A stretch of DNA of 64,000 nt, from NCBI GenBank assembly GCA_040285825.1, contig JAUPSS010000003.1:248001-312000 (forward strand), given 5' to 3'. Positions 31,472 through 43,500 of this stretch are shown piece by piece (position 1 is the first letter of the stretch; each line of letters starts with the position of its first letter). The DNA comes from Eukaryota sp. TZLM1-RC. Lineage: Eukaryota; Metamonada: BaSk clade. Under the pieces are notes generated by a model, which saw nothing but the letters and a program-made list of their open reading frames with translations, ran no database searches and was not told where the DNA came from. Made by a program: the position numbers and the translations under genes.

Positions 31472-34400
31472 TCAATCATTGAGGAGTATATTGAATGAGT
31501 TTCTATAGGGAACTAGAGAATTTTGCCATGTAGTAACAGGAGACCTGTCTTGTGGGCATTCAGGAAGAAATGCACTGTAAAAGATATTAGTCCTTAAACC
31601 CAAAACTAAGTCACCGTTATTAAAAGGGTTCCTATGTTTGTTAACTTCAGGCAGTTGTTGAGTTTGCCTAAGCTCTGCCTCTTTTTTTTTCTTTGAAATC
31701 CTTTCAAGTTTTGCTTCAAGATCTTTAACAAAGGGAATATTAACATTAGCTGATTTTATTAGTTCAAGCATATTACTAGGATCAGTTCTAGGGCTGTGGT
31801 CGCTACCAAACATTAAATTGTAGGGCTAATGACCAGTAACTCCACTAATAGTTGAATTGATTTGAAGTTGTACAATTGGGATATATTCGCTCCAATTGCT
31901 ATAATCGCCAGAGTCTACCAAAATCTTTCTAAGACTTTGTAAAATGTCTCTGTGTCGACTTTCTACTAAACCATTGCTTTGTGAAAAGCTAGTGAACGAC
32001 TTACCTCAATGTTGAATATATCGCATAACCTTTTGAAAATGGTATTTGCAAATTCAATACAATTGTCACTATGAATCCACAGTGGGATACCAAAAATTGA
32101 TACTACACTCCATAGGAGGCGATTGGTTGCCTCCACTGCATTCAATTCCTTTGCAGGGCAAATGATCGTATACCTAGTGAACGAATCTACAAAAACTATT
32201 AAATATTTGAATCCATTATCATCTTGTTGTAATGGTCCAATAGTGTCTGCGTTTAATCGTGCAAAAGGTCGATCAGCCCAAAGAGAGCCAGATGATTCAA
32301 TGACATTTTTAGGCACATGTGCCGTCTTTTGACATGCTGGACATCTCTTGATATGATTCATCATGTCTTTGCGCATGTCGGGCCAAAAGTAATTGCTATT
32401 GAGTAATTTCTTTACGCTAGTCGTCACACTAGGATGGCCAACATTTGCATGTCCATGAATGATAGTTAAAATCTGCTTCTTGAAACTATCTGAGATGACA
32501 ATCTTCCCACGATTGTTGGTATACAATTGAATATCTGAATTATAATTGTAATCTTTATAATAATCAGGATTTGAATCAACATCTATAAGTTGTTCTTGCC
32601 TAATCTTTGAGATCCAAGTGTCAAATAAATCAAATTTAGTATCCTCAACTGCTTCTTTCAGTGCAGATAAGCTATTGATCGTGGGTAGCTCAATTGTGGA
32701 CGGTTGAGTAATATCATCCCTTAACAAACTAACTCTAGTTAAAAAATTTAAATGGGGTAATTGTTCTTCAACTCTGTGAGGTGCCAAGTTTCTCACTTGT
32801 TGGACTCGAGGAGTTTTGGGTTTGGTATCAACCAATCTAGACAACATGCTTGCCCAATAATTCTCCTCGCCTGCAGTGTGGACTACGCCAAAATTGAATT
32901 CTGACAATATTGGTAGCCACCTCTTCACAATTCTGTTCTTTTCATGAGCTGATATAAGGTATGCTAAATTTCAATGATCAGTGAAAATAGTTAATTTCCT
33001 CGAAATTAAATAATTTTCTAAACTACTGTCAGTGAGAATTAGTGAAATTGCATACAACTCTTTCTAAAGTACAGACCAATTTTTTTGTGAAGTTGATAAT
33101 AATCTGCTAAAGAAGGCAATAGGTACAACCTTTCTCTTAATTAGCGGTGTCGTAGGATCTTTGGGTCGGTTAGCTTCTTGCCATATTTCTCCACCTAGAG
33201 CCACATCGGACGCGTCAGCACTTATTAAAATATGCTTGTCTTCTGAGGGCAATTCAAAAGGGATATTTGCTTTAATAAGATCTATAATCCTACCAATGGC
33301 CTTGTCATGATCAGAAGTCCATTTGATCTTTGACGGTTTGTTTCTGGTTAATTTGTTGATTGGTTCTATCAAGTCAGACAAATTTGGCAACCAGTCACGT
33401 ATATAATTGATCGAACCAATAAAACTACTAACTTCAGGTAATGTCCTGGGTTTGGGTAGGTTGATCAGTCCCTCAATCCTAGATTCATCTATATAACGGG
33501 TTTTGTTTACAAAAATACTACCTAGAATTCTTAATTCATGTTTGCAAGTGGTAAAGCTACACTTGGGTAGGCCAAGGTTAACTCTAAAACGTTTGGCGCG
33601 TTCTAGGACCGTACCTACTCTAGATAGAAATTCATCCAGGGTCGAAGCTACCATTATTATATCATCGATATAAATAAATACGCCCTCGGAATCAAAAATT
33701 TCCATCATCATGTTTTGGAAGACTGCATTTTTATTTCATGTTTGCAAGTGGTAAAGCTACACTTGGGTAGGCCAAGGTTAACTTAAAACGTTTGGCGCGT
33801 TCTAGGACCGTACCTACTCTAGATAGAAATTCATCCAGGGTCGAAGCTACCATTATTATATCATCGATATAAATCAATACGCCCTCACAATCAAAAATTT
33901 CCATCATCATGTTTTGGAAGACTGCAGGAACGTTCTTCAAACCAAAACAAGCCCTTTTAAAACTGATCGACATCCCGGGAATTGATACGTCAGTTTTATC
34001 AATATCCTCTTCTGCAATTTTGAGCTGCCAAAATGCCTTAGGTAAATCTAGAGTTGCTATATAATGAGCTTTACTTAGAAACTCTAAAATGTCGCTAATC
34101 CTGGTCAAATTTGCCTCTACAGATTAAGTTAAATCATTTACTCCACCAATACCACTAAAATCGCCAGTTAATCGTGGTTTCCTGTGATCAAGGTAAATCA
34201 CGAGACAGATGGGACTACTGAATTGAGACTTTGCGGGCACAGCAAATCCATTACGGATCAATTCGTTAAAAATTTCCTCGGCTACCCGTTGTTTTTCTGG
34301 GTTTAATCTTCGAGGTTTCCTTTTGACGACCTTACTTTCGTCATAAAACAAAATGGTCACCGGCTGACAATCAATTCCATCCGGGTGAGGTAGCCCACTA

Positions 34401-35310
34401 AATACATTTCTATATTTTTCGAGTAGCACGACTAGGCGTTCGTTGTCCCTAATGTCATCCAGGCATATTCTACAGCCCAACTCATCTAACTCATGTCTAA
34501 ATGTGGAATGTCCAAAATCATTACCTAAGTCTGATCTATTACTCAATTGTTCTATGAATTTAATTGGTTGACAAATTCTATTATCAAACTCACATTCAGC
34601 TTTTAAGATGGTGCGGTGTTCGCGATCCAAATTAATATTAAAACCGTGCTCCGTGCGTAGCCCCAAGGTTTGTAATAAGTCTCTTCCGATCAAAAAATTA
34701 TTGGTACCAGGAATGATCTGGAATTCGATCCTTAAAAACACTTGAGTGGCCAAGCTACCCACATTTAGAGCAAGAACACCACTTGCACATCCCAGGGTCG
34801 TGGAGCGAATACCATTTGCCGATAAGTATTCGACAGTCTTATTGTCATTAACTGTCATATTACATTTAGAGGCTAAATCCATTGATAATGCTGAAAATGC
34901 AGCTCCATTATCAATTTCGCCTTGTACTTCCACGTTATTTATGGTGCAGGTTAACCAAAGTTCCCTGTTAGAACTTTCTTGGTCCTCTGCTACCCTGGAT
35001 AGTCTAACACTGTGGATAGAACCCACAGGATTGGACGACTCTCTAAATGTTTTTAATGGATTTAGGTGATTATAATTCGAATCTGCTTTGCTCATTTTAT
35101 AAATGAATTTGATTGAATCATTTGTAAGGTTATTGTTAATAGATGTATAATCATCTGATTTATAACTACTACTTATACGTTTTCTATCACGTTTTTCACC
35201 TCCGTGACGCTTTTTTGAACCTGGTCTTCCCACTAATTTAAAACATTTCTCTTCAGGATGTTTATTGGTTTTGCATAAGCTACACCATTGCTCTAGGGAT
35301 GGGACTGCTT
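31472..35310 (-). mobile_element. Ty3/gypsy pol region, multiply disrupted
   Basis: Minus-strand order of a Ty3/gypsy pol: zinc knuckle WCSLCKTNKHPEEKC (35.25-35.3 kb, CX2CX4HX4C); aspartic protease with EIDNGAAFSALS; reverse transcriptase with ARLDLPKAFW-like ATLDLPKAFWQL and YIDDIIMVAS; RNase H with ISADASDVALGGE; integrase with H-x-x-H plus CPACQK zinc site and catalytic segments LNADTIGPL and WIHSDNCIEFAN; C-terminal extension near 31.8-31.5 kb. The frame is broken by stops near 33064 and 32965, a frameshift near 31990, and a 200-bp tandem duplication in the RT. Order RT-RH-IN defines the superfamily. The element is dead. Confidence 0.88.
33536..33926 (-). repeat. 200-bp-offset tandem duplication across the RT YIDD motif
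   Basis: 33536-33727 and 33736-33926 are almost identical and offset by exactly 200 bp, both containing the codons for FIYIDDIIMVAS. The second copy lacks one base (aacttaaaacg against aactctaaaacg), causing a frameshift. Confidence 0.9.
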
Positions 35311-35345
35311 ACTCTGGGGTTCTTAAAAGGACTTTTTGACTGGCT

Positions 35346-37220
35346 TCATCCTTGCTGCGCAGGAGCGTGAGCACCAAAAGCTGTTCTTATCAAATTCATG
35401 TCTTTGATCGAGAATTCAAGGCTATTGACCTTATTAACAAATGCGTTACCTAAATCGTAAATCGCATCGCCCAGTTTCTCGTTACTCGAATCAAACTTGC
35501 CAATCCAAATGATATATGTGTCCATCAATTGATTGTTTGTTTTGTCGTTAATAGTTTCGAGAAATCTCTTTGCTGGGTAGACGACAGACGGATTACCATC
35601 CGTTCCGGGCATAATTGTTGAGCGTCGAATTATATATATGATCTGCTCTATGAAGGCTGTCCATGAAGATTCAGCAGTCATTTTGCGACTGATCTCAGGT
35701 GGTCCTACAGACCTCAAAGCCTTCTCAACATCGGTAGGGTATTTGTACTGGGTGCTTAGTAGCAAATATTCCCAGATTTCGGCGTCAGATGGGTTGTTGC
35801 CTAACACGTTTGTTCGGCCTCCATAAAAACTCTGCCATTCTGCGATGACCTTACCCTCGATCATAAATCTCAAATACAAAGGGTCCACTTCGAAGAAAAT
35901 AGATCTAACGAAGTCGTACTGATGAACCGGTTGACCGTATTTGGTGATCGGCGTAAATGCTCTGGTGGGTCCATCGCGATCCCTAACTGTTTTAGCCCAA
36001 TTGCCAAAGTTAAGAACGAAGTCGAAGATCTTCTTGGTGTCAAACGCTTCATTTAGCTTAACTAGGCATCTGAGTTTGTCGTCTATTCTTTTCCTCAATT
36101 TCTCCTCGTCTGTTACAGGAGTTCTATAAAGACCGAGGGTGTCGACGAGAGAATCTCTAGGAGCATTCGTTCCTAGGGGTTGCGTGGGTATAGATGATTT
36201 TATAACAGATGATTGTGTAGGAGTTGCTTCACAAGAAGCTCTCCTAGATGCCAGAGGCCCTACAGAAGGTGTACTAAATAGGTTCATATTCCTCTCTTCT
36301 GAAGGCAATGTTTCGCCCAACTTAATGATAAATCTTGTCTTAGGAGGTTTTTCCTGCACAGGTACGGTTTGGGCTGGTGGCCTTAAATCCACCCAATTTG
36401 GTGCATCTTTAGATCCTCTAGGGACCTCTGCTAGTTTATGATCATATGGAAGGCAACTGCTCTTTATTAAGACATTCTCAAAAACATTTTGGTCGGGCCA
36501 GCTATCAACCCATGCCTTAAGTTTAGCCATCAATGCATCAGGATATACTAATTTTAACTTGTTAGGGCCAACACGCTGCTCTTTCAATTCAATTACCCTT
36601 GTGCCTATTTCTCTAATGTAGGACTCTTTGGTATGAAATTGAAGGGTGTCACCTCGAGATTCATCGAATCTGCCCCCAAGCATAATAAAAATGTCCGCAA
36701 TGGAATCTTTTGGGTGTACGTTCTCCACTAGGAAATGCCTTACGACGCCTCTAAGGTTTCTACCTTGTTGATTATGAGGATACATTTTAGCTATCCAAAA
36801 CAGTCTGTCGTAAGCTTCTTGATTTCCACTGAAATGTATTTTGTGGTCATCAATTGCATCCCTATGCCATTTGGCAGGCCGGGGAGTAGCAGCTTGATAC
36901 GTTGAACGAGGTGCGCTAAAATAGCAATCCTCGACTGCACTCATCCCACACGAGACTACCGAATCGGTAAGATCATCCAATCTCTTTAAAAGATTTGGAC
37001 TCTGATCATAACTCTCGTAGGCGACGTCGTCAAGTGTTTTGCCGTGGGCTTCCCCAAAGAGAAAGGGCCAACGTTTCGCTAAATAGTCACGTCTGACCTT
37101 GTCACATTCGGCTGAATCTACGTCTCCTGAGAGGCGTTCTGCCTCATTCTCAGCCATTTTTAGTAACTCATTATCACTCCAATCCATTACATCATCAGCA
37201 GGATTGGCGATGAGATCCAA
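35346..37220 (-). CDS. Ty3/gypsy Gag-like protein, 624 aa
   Basis: A long intact minus-strand frame directly before pol. Composition and position fit a retrotransposon capsid protein: charged, no membrane segments, with a central segment like those of gag (YDFVRSIFFEVDPLYLRFMI, DAEIWEYLLLSTQYKYP). The zinc knuckle expected at the end of Gag lies in the pol frame just after the stop at 35346, so Gag and Pol are joined by a frame change. The conserved length of this frame contrasts with the ruined pol and suggests recent decay. Confidence 0.65.
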   Translation of the reverse strand: MDLIANPADDVMDWSDNELLKMAENEAERLSGDVDSAECDKVRRDYLAKRWPFLFGEAHGKTLDDVAYESYDQSPNLLKRLDDLTDSVVSCGMSAVEDCYFSAPRSTYQAATPRPAKWHRDAIDDHKIHFSGNQEAYDRLFWIAKMYPHNQQGRNLRGVVRHFLVENVHPKDSIADIFIMLGGRFDESRGDTLQFHTKESYIREIGTRVIELKEQRVGPNKLKLVYPDALMAKLKAWVDSWPDQNVFENVLIKSSCLPYDHKLAEVPRGSKDAPNWVDLRPPAQTVPVQEKPPKTRFIIKLGETLPSEERNMNLFSTPSVGPLASRRASCEATPTQSSVIKSSIPTQPLGTNAPRDSLVDTLGLYRTPVTDEEKLRKRIDDKLRCLVKLNEAFDTKKIFDFVLNFGNWAKTVRDRDGPTRAFTPITKYGQPVHQYDFVRSIFFEVDPLYLRFMIEGKVIAEWQSFYGGRTNVLGNNPSDAEIWEYLLLSTQYKYPTDVEKALRSVGPPEISRKMTAESSWTAFIEQIIYIIRRSTIMPGTDGNPSVVYPAKRFLETINDKTNNQLMDTYIIWIGKFDSSNEKLGDAIYDLGNAFVNKVNSLEFSIKDMNLIRTAFGAHAPAQQG

Positions 37221-37255
37221 TAGGAAATCTCTAGTTACAGCCTCAACTGCCTTTG

Positions 37256-37900
37256 CTAGTTTCCTTCGGTAAAGACCTTGAGAAGTTGTTTCCTAAGATG
37301 GAAAACATGGAATTGGATTAGAAGGATTGGGTGTATGAGGTGGTTCATCATCGCTCTCATCCCCTCTTCTGCTGTTTTCCTGATTATCAGATCCTCTGGA
37401 ATCATTTTGTGGTTCCTCACTTGAGCTGATGTCAGAAGTAGGCGGGGAGGGAGTTTTACGTGAAGAGCTAGTCGTAGACTGTTGCTCGCCTTCGCCTCCT
37501 TCACCTTCTGTACAAGCGGTAGAATTGTTACTTATAGCAAACGCTTTGAATCTCCGTTGCTCGCTCGGAGTGAGAAAACTCTTCCTAAAAGGAAGGAGCT
37601 CCGAGGAGTTGTTAGGGTATGTGTACAGTTTTGTCACATCAACAACGTGATTAACACTCTCCTTATTGGGGAGGTGACTTCCTTTCTGAGAGGTAGGGTT
37701 CTCCTCAGCGGAAAGTTCACTCTCCTTATTGGGGAGGTGACTTTCTTTGTGAGAGGCAAGGTTGTTTTCAGCGGAAAGCTCACTCTCCTCAGGAGGATTA
37801 CTCTTCCCGAACGAAGGATTACTTTCCTGAACAGGAGGATTACCGTGTCCTGGCCGGAGCCATTAATTAATGATGCTGTATGGTTAGACATTCCAGAATA
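37256..37900 (-). mobile_element. 5' part of the Ty3 element with Ser/Pro-rich reading frame
   Basis: The frame 37637-37293 reads SSSRKTPSPPTSDISSSEEP and NSRRGDESDDEPPHTPNPSN, a disordered acidic segment. It likely belongs to the N-terminus of the gag gene or to a separate leader frame. It overlaps the 63-bp repeat array upstream. No LTR was identified by comparison with 30.5-31.5 kb. Confidence 0.4.
37656..37810. repeat. 63-bp tandem repeat, about 2.5 copies
   Basis: ACTCTCCTTATTGGGGAGGT recurs at 37656 and 37719, and ACTCTCCT again at 37782, a period of 63 bp (21 codons). In between lie diverged GCGGAAAG-type blocks. On the minus strand it encodes a 21-residue repeat (LPLRKEVTSPIRRV-like). 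Confidence 0.85.
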
Positions 37901-38667
37901 GAGAAAAAAGATGTTTATTTAAATTTCACTTATCTTATAAAGGCCGTCACTAGTGAAGTCTATACTGGACTATTTGTCCACAGTACAACATTTTTATGGA
38001 TCGACTTTTTCTCATTCATTCTTATTTCACTTGCCTTCTTTTCCGAGCCTTAGGACTCTCCCTGTACTTTTTCTACGTATTTTTCTACTCATCTCTGACT
38101 GTTTTTAACCTTATAGCTGCAGTTTATTCGCTTCTTAGAACAGTTGTTGGACTTTATATTCAACAGTTATAGTTGAAAACATTCTTTATTCTTATAAACG
38201 CAATAAAGATTTTTCAATGAAAATGACTCAAAAAATTAATAAACATTGTATTCTAAAATGTCTGGGACGAACTGCTCGAACGAACATCTATAAAGTTATG
38301 CTTCATAGTTGACATGAACACTGTCTTTACACTTGAACAGGTCCGCTGAGACCATTTTATGAAACTAGATCGATTCGTTGACTAATCTTCGATAAAAGAA
38401 GTGTTTCAGCTAGCTAAGATATAGTAAATTGTGACACAATGTAGTACAAAGTGAAAAATGTCAGCGAAAGGAGTAACCATCAACAGTTAATGGAAGGAGA
38501 GCGGCATAGGTTGATGAGAAGAGGGAGTTGACAGAAAGATCCACGACTGGTGCAACAGAAAATGAAAGATTTCTAAGGAGTGAGGCTAGGAGTATTATTC
38601 AACCAAACAGACCACCACATATCATTTCATATCAGCTTCTCATATCTGTATAGTTTCCTGGTCGCAG
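37901..38667. other. Spacer between the Ty3 element and the repeat-rich gene
   Basis: AT-rich, no supported gene. The 3' part (38621-38667) is the leader of the following gene: it contains ATCATTTCATATC, loosely like the leader motif of the genes at 8504 and 17801, and TATAG 19 nt before the ATG. Confidence 0.4.
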
Positions 38668-40254
38668 ATGACATGTCTCTCCCCTGTTATCAAACGTAAA
38701 TCTTCTCTGTCTCCTTCTAGACAGCATAATCTTATCAATCGACTTGCCCGTCCTAAGACCCACGAATGGGAACGTAGAGACAAGGAGCGTCTCAAAACAG
38801 AACAGGACACCCTTACTGAATGCACTTTCACTCCCAATGTCAATCGGAGACCCCCCATCTTTGGTGAAACTGAATATATTAGACAGCGAGCTCGTGTACC
38901 TATACATGAACGTGTTTTAATTGAAAACATTGAAAAAGAGGAGAAACTTCAAAAGCTTCGTGCTGAACAGAGTACTCCTCGTGGATCCAAGAATTCTAGT
39001 GAGCATCTATTTACTCCTAAAATCTCCAAAAAATCTGAGGAAATCATGCGTAATCGTTCCAGGCTACCCATTCAAGAAAGAATTGCTATTGAGATTAAAG
39101 AAAAAAAGGAACGACTGCGAAACTTAAAAAAGGAAGCAGAAGAACGTGAAACTTCCCTCTTACGTCCTCCCTCAGCTTCTAGGCGAAGAAGTGTGTCTTT
39201 TGAGGAAGTGGTTGATAGAATCTCTGATAGAGCCAAGGAGGTGGAGAAGAAAAAGGAAGCCGTGAAGAGGAGGTCTATGTATGAGGAAGAAAGGCAGCTC
39301 ACATTCAAGCCCACCATTAATAACACTTCTAGAATATTGGCAGCTCACGTTACTGATTTGCAATCACGACCTCCATCGAATTCCAGGCGGTCAGTAATGA
39401 ATTATGATTCACACAGCTTTAAGCCAAGTATTGATAAACAATCAATCAAATTACTCCAGCAATCAAATCATCCATCAGTTTCCGAGACTCCTGAAGAACG
39501 AGCTCAAAGACTTTACTCGGAACAGAAAGAAAGAGAGCGAAAACGACAGTTGAAAGAAGCTCAAGCTCAGAGTAAGATCAAATCTCAACAACAACCAAAA
39601 ATAAGTGAAATTTCAAAATTAATAGCACCTAATACTTCAATAGATGATCTTGCTTCATTGGAAAAAAGGCAAAAAACCCACGAATTAGCTAAAAAGAAGC
39701 TTGAAAATGAAGTTAATCAGCATTGTACTTTCAGACCCGCAATAACTGATCATCATGTAGAAGGAAATCCTTTTAGTTTGTCAGTCAATGACCCAAATAT
39801 TTTAGGAAAGACAGTTAAGGAAATACAACAGCGAAAAGAGAAGAGACTTGAAAGACTCAAAAGAATGAAGGAACTTGAGGAGCAATCTCAGTGTTCCTTT
39901 AAACCTAAAACTAATAGGAGAAGCTCTGTTGACACCCCCAGAACTGTCTTGGTCAGAGGTTTTGAGTCTCATCTGGAAAAGTGCAATCACGCAAGGAAAC
40001 TGAAAGAGGAGCAAGATGAAATTAAAAGAAAAGTGTTTTATGAAGATATTCTTCATAGAGGTGTAAGTAACAGTTCCACGGTGCCCCAATCCTTTGAACT
40101 TTCAAATACTAGCCTGTCTTCAACAAGAAGAAAATTAGAACTAAGCCGAAAGCTAAAGGAAGATTTTGGCAGCAGCCACACCTTTCAACCAATGACAGTT
40201 GAAAGTAAAAGGAGGGCTTTGGCTGAGAAATTGATAAGTGATCATCAACGGTGA
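38668..40254 (+). CDS. Charged helical protein with repeated F-x-P motifs
   Basis: 528 aa rich in Arg, Lys and Glu. At least seven phrases of the type TFxPxI recur: FTPNVN, FTPKIS, FKPTIN, FKPSID, FRPAIT, FKPKTN and FQPMTV. Between the first ones a longer unit repeats (RARVPIHERVLIENIEKEEK and RSRLPIQERIAIEIKEKKER). The alternation of coiled-coil stretches with F-x-P motifs is common in protist cytoskeletal and ciliary proteins, but no named family was recognised. Intact and uninterrupted. Confidence 0.85.
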   Translation: MTCLSPVIKRKSSLSPSRQHNLINRLARPKTHEWERRDKERLKTEQDTLTECTFTPNVNRRPPIFGETEYIRQRARVPIHERVLIENIEKEEKLQKLRAEQSTPRGSKNSSEHLFTPKISKKSEEIMRNRSRLPIQERIAIEIKEKKERLRNLKKEAEERETSLLRPPSASRRRSVSFEEVVDRISDRAKEVEKKKEAVKRRSMYEEERQLTFKPTINNTSRILAAHVTDLQSRPPSNSRRSVMNYDSHSFKPSIDKQSIKLLQQSNHPSVSETPEERAQRLYSEQKERERKRQLKEAQAQSKIKSQQQPKISEISKLIAPNTSIDDLASLEKRQKTHELAKKKLENEVNQHCTFRPAITDHHVEGNPFSLSVNDPNILGKTVKEIQQRKEKRLERLKRMKELEEQSQCSFKPKTNRRSSVDTPRTVLVRGFESHLEKCNHARKLKEEQDEIKRKVFYEDILHRGVSNSSTVPQSFELSNTSLSSTRRKLELSRKLKEDFGSSHTFQPMTVESKRRALAEKLISDHQR

Positions 40255-40521
40255 ATTTAAATTTATTTAATTTTATTTATTTAATTTAATTTATATGTGT
40301 ATTTTAGTGTTTATTATATGTATTTTTAGCAATTAAAACTGGGGTCATAAAGCCAGTTTTTCATTACGCAATTTATTTATAAATACCTTTATGTTTTCTC
40401 ATTTTTTACGATGAATTTAGTGGGGATATTCAGTCAAATTCCAGGTTTTAATGTCTTCAAAATATTTCCTGTTTGGAAAACTCAATCTTGTACCTCATCA
40501 GTACCACTATAGCAGAGTAAA

Positions 40522-40559
40522 GGACACTTATTCCCTTGTTATAGACACTATTTCTTAAA
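40522..40559 (+). promoter_or_regulatory. Bipartite promoter candidate GGACACTTATT plus TTGTTATAGA
   Basis: GGACACTTATT (40522-40532) is followed 14 nt later (start to start) by TTGTTATAGA (40536-40545), which starts exactly 24 nt before the ATG at 40560. The same two blocks with the same spacings precede the gene at 58353. Confidence 0.65.
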
Positions 40560-43500
40560 ATGGACCTGGGGGAGTACTATATGCAACAAAACTCTCTACT
40601 CGCAGACCCAATACCACCACTTCTTGATCTGATTGCAGATTCTTCCTGGGATAAGATCCGTGATTTGATAATTGAACGCTTCCCAGAAGGTGTTTCTTCC
40701 AATATCGATGATCCTACAACTGCTGGTATAATACCCCATTTAGTCCTTCACAAGCTTATCAATCCCTCCAACACCGATGTCTCTTATCTCTGTAATCGTT
40801 TTTCCAATCTCATCACTCATTGTGAAAACCTTCTCACCCTCGATCTCTCAATATTCACTGATCAGCGCCTCTCATCCCCTCCTGATGCCTCTACGTTTAA
40901 TGAACTACCTCTATTCCTCAAAGCTGAAGCATTATTCAAGGAGTTCGTTGCTGTTTCCAGGTTCGTCTCCACTGCCAAAGAGTACATCAGCTTGGATACC
41001 CTTTCTTCACTTGCTCCCATCTCAACTTCATTCCCTCATCAAGCCGCCTTTATTGTAGCTTCCACTGCCAGAACTTTTCCTTATCCTTCTGTTTTAAGTG
41101 TCCCTGTTTTTGCCAAAGTACTAGGTTACATTGACATTTGTATGGACAAGTGGGCATTGACAACTGCATGGGTATCTAACGCTCCTCATTTACAAGATCA
41201 AATTGTGAACTGTTTTCTTTCCGACTATATGTATTTACCCGTCGTTCGATTTTTAAGTTTTTTATCAAATTCTAACAAGATTAGTATTTTCCAAAAGGCC
41301 ACTTTGTCACCAACTCCAGTATCTATCGCGACTGCCTTGTCTTGTACAGCTACACCCAGGGATGTTGATCTTTTCTTGAAATTTTTGCTAGCTTACCCTC
41401 AAAATATTTCAAAAATTGCATCCTCATTCACACCAAAGAGTAATATACACTTTGTTCCTAAAATAATTGAAGCCACCCGGAGAGCTCTTCTACATGACCT
41501 GAATTCGAAAGTTTTGATTGATTCTGGGGACCTTTCTCCATCTTCAGCTACTTGCTTATCTATTTGTCTGGGACTGTACAAACCTTTACCAAAACCATTT
41601 GAAATTAAACAATTTTTATCAATGATTGATGCTTCACAGTTTGATCAAGTTGTAGTTCAGAACCCTCAATCACTATTAATTCCTCTTTTGTCGATCTTGC
41701 CATTTGGACAATGCTCTGATAGTCAGAATTTGATTGTAAAGTCTTTTTTTCAAGATCAAGTTGTTCCCTTTACTCAACATTATATTCAATCAAATCACCT
41801 CCCGGTCAACTATATTTCTCTTCTCTGTTTAGTTGGAATTGTGTCTTCTGCTGAAAAACCAAAAAAATTTGAAATTTTATTCAATAAGTTAGTTACCCTT
41901 TTAACTGGTGTTGAGATCAAAGCTCTCGTGGGAGGCGCTTTAATCTTTTCTTGCCTGTTGTTCAACTCGATTTCAAGAGATTTAACTAGTTTTATTTGGA
42001 ATTTAGACCCAGCTGCCTTTCTCGTGCAATGTCGTTCTCAACAATTGGGTATTTGGCTTGAATTGGTTGACGTTTTGTTCAATGTCAGTGATTTACATCA
42101 ATTAAATCTTCAAAAAGGTTACGAGTTTTTTGAAAATTTCGGTCAAAAGTGTGAAATTTTCACTAATCCCCATACTCGGATCAAGAGCTCACATAGACTG
42201 GCTTTTGTTGCTATGAGGCTTGGTCAAGCTGCTGGTAAAGCCAAGTTACCTCCATTTAATTTTAGTTTACTTACCAAATATTGCTCCTTCATTGGATATA
42301 ACAATAATGTTTCCAATGATGAATTGACTCCAATCTCAAAGGTTTTACTTCAATATTGCACAATTCTGCTCTGTCTCTGTTTCTCTTATTGCGCGGAAGC
42401 CGTTGAAGTGGAAATACCTTTAAAACATGCGGAATTGTTGCTAACCCTTCCAATTCATTCCATTAGTTCACTTTTGATTTCATTTGATTTAAAAAAGCTT
42501 GATCAAATGTTTTTGCGATGTGTCAAGTTATTTATTCCACTTAATTCTTTTGTTTACAAGGCTGAATTGTTTCTCAACTCACCATTTACTTTGGGTTTTG
42601 ATTTCAGTTTTAAATTATTAAATGTTAATGTTTTAAAGCCCACTAGAGACCATTTCCCTGCACTTCTGTCCACTTTACTTTCTTTTAATTACCCCTTATC
42701 TGCCCAATATCTTGAACAATTGGTTCAATTAATTACCCCTTTTATTGATAAAAATAATGTTCTGTCAATTTCAAGTTTATTGTTTGTTTTTTTATCAAAG
42801 TACACGCTTTGTTTTCATTCTAAACATTTATCCTTGATTCTAAGTAGACTCTTTGACGAGTCATTCACTTCAATAGAAGACTTTTTGGGCAGGTTTATCT
42901 TGAACCCACATCATTTCACTTTGGACTGCTTCACTGATTTTATTACCTTTGTTCTTTACTGTTTTTGTGAAAGAACCTCCCTTCGAGTTGATCCAAAGTC
43001 ATTTAAATTAACTTCCAATGAGGCCCATTCTCTGTATTTGGGGGTTTTCAGGCAGCTCTTGACCAGTGCAATTTCTTTACCAAATTCATTTAAGCTGTTG
43101 TCGTTGCTGTCCAAAGGAGGCCCTGTAATTGGCCAATTAATACCAGTTTCGCAAGCTCTGAACTATTACGCATTGAAGGAATCTTTTTTGTTAAAAGATA
43201 TGGTCAAGCGACCCTTACCACTCAATGTTGTTTCATTTTTAGTATATAGCATTCCATCGATTAAACACGAACTTGCTTTTATGAAAGAATTTTTTATAAA
43301 TATTTCTCATTCAATTAAAAATCACGCTGAAGTTTGTAGCGTATTGCAGTCACTTTCAGCAATGGTATTCAACATTGACTATTTCTATTTTAACCCTTCT
43401 ACTTCTGATTTTGTCTTTTTTGTTGTTGATTATTGTTATTATTGTTTGCTTGTCACTGAAGGCTCACAAATTCATCCCACTCAATCTATTTATAAGACAT

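Noticed and set aside
30500-38650. Long terminal repeats of the Ty3 element
   Set aside because: The two flanks (31.0-31.5 and 37.9-38.6 kb) were compared by eye and share no long direct repeat; the element is probably too decayed or truncated.
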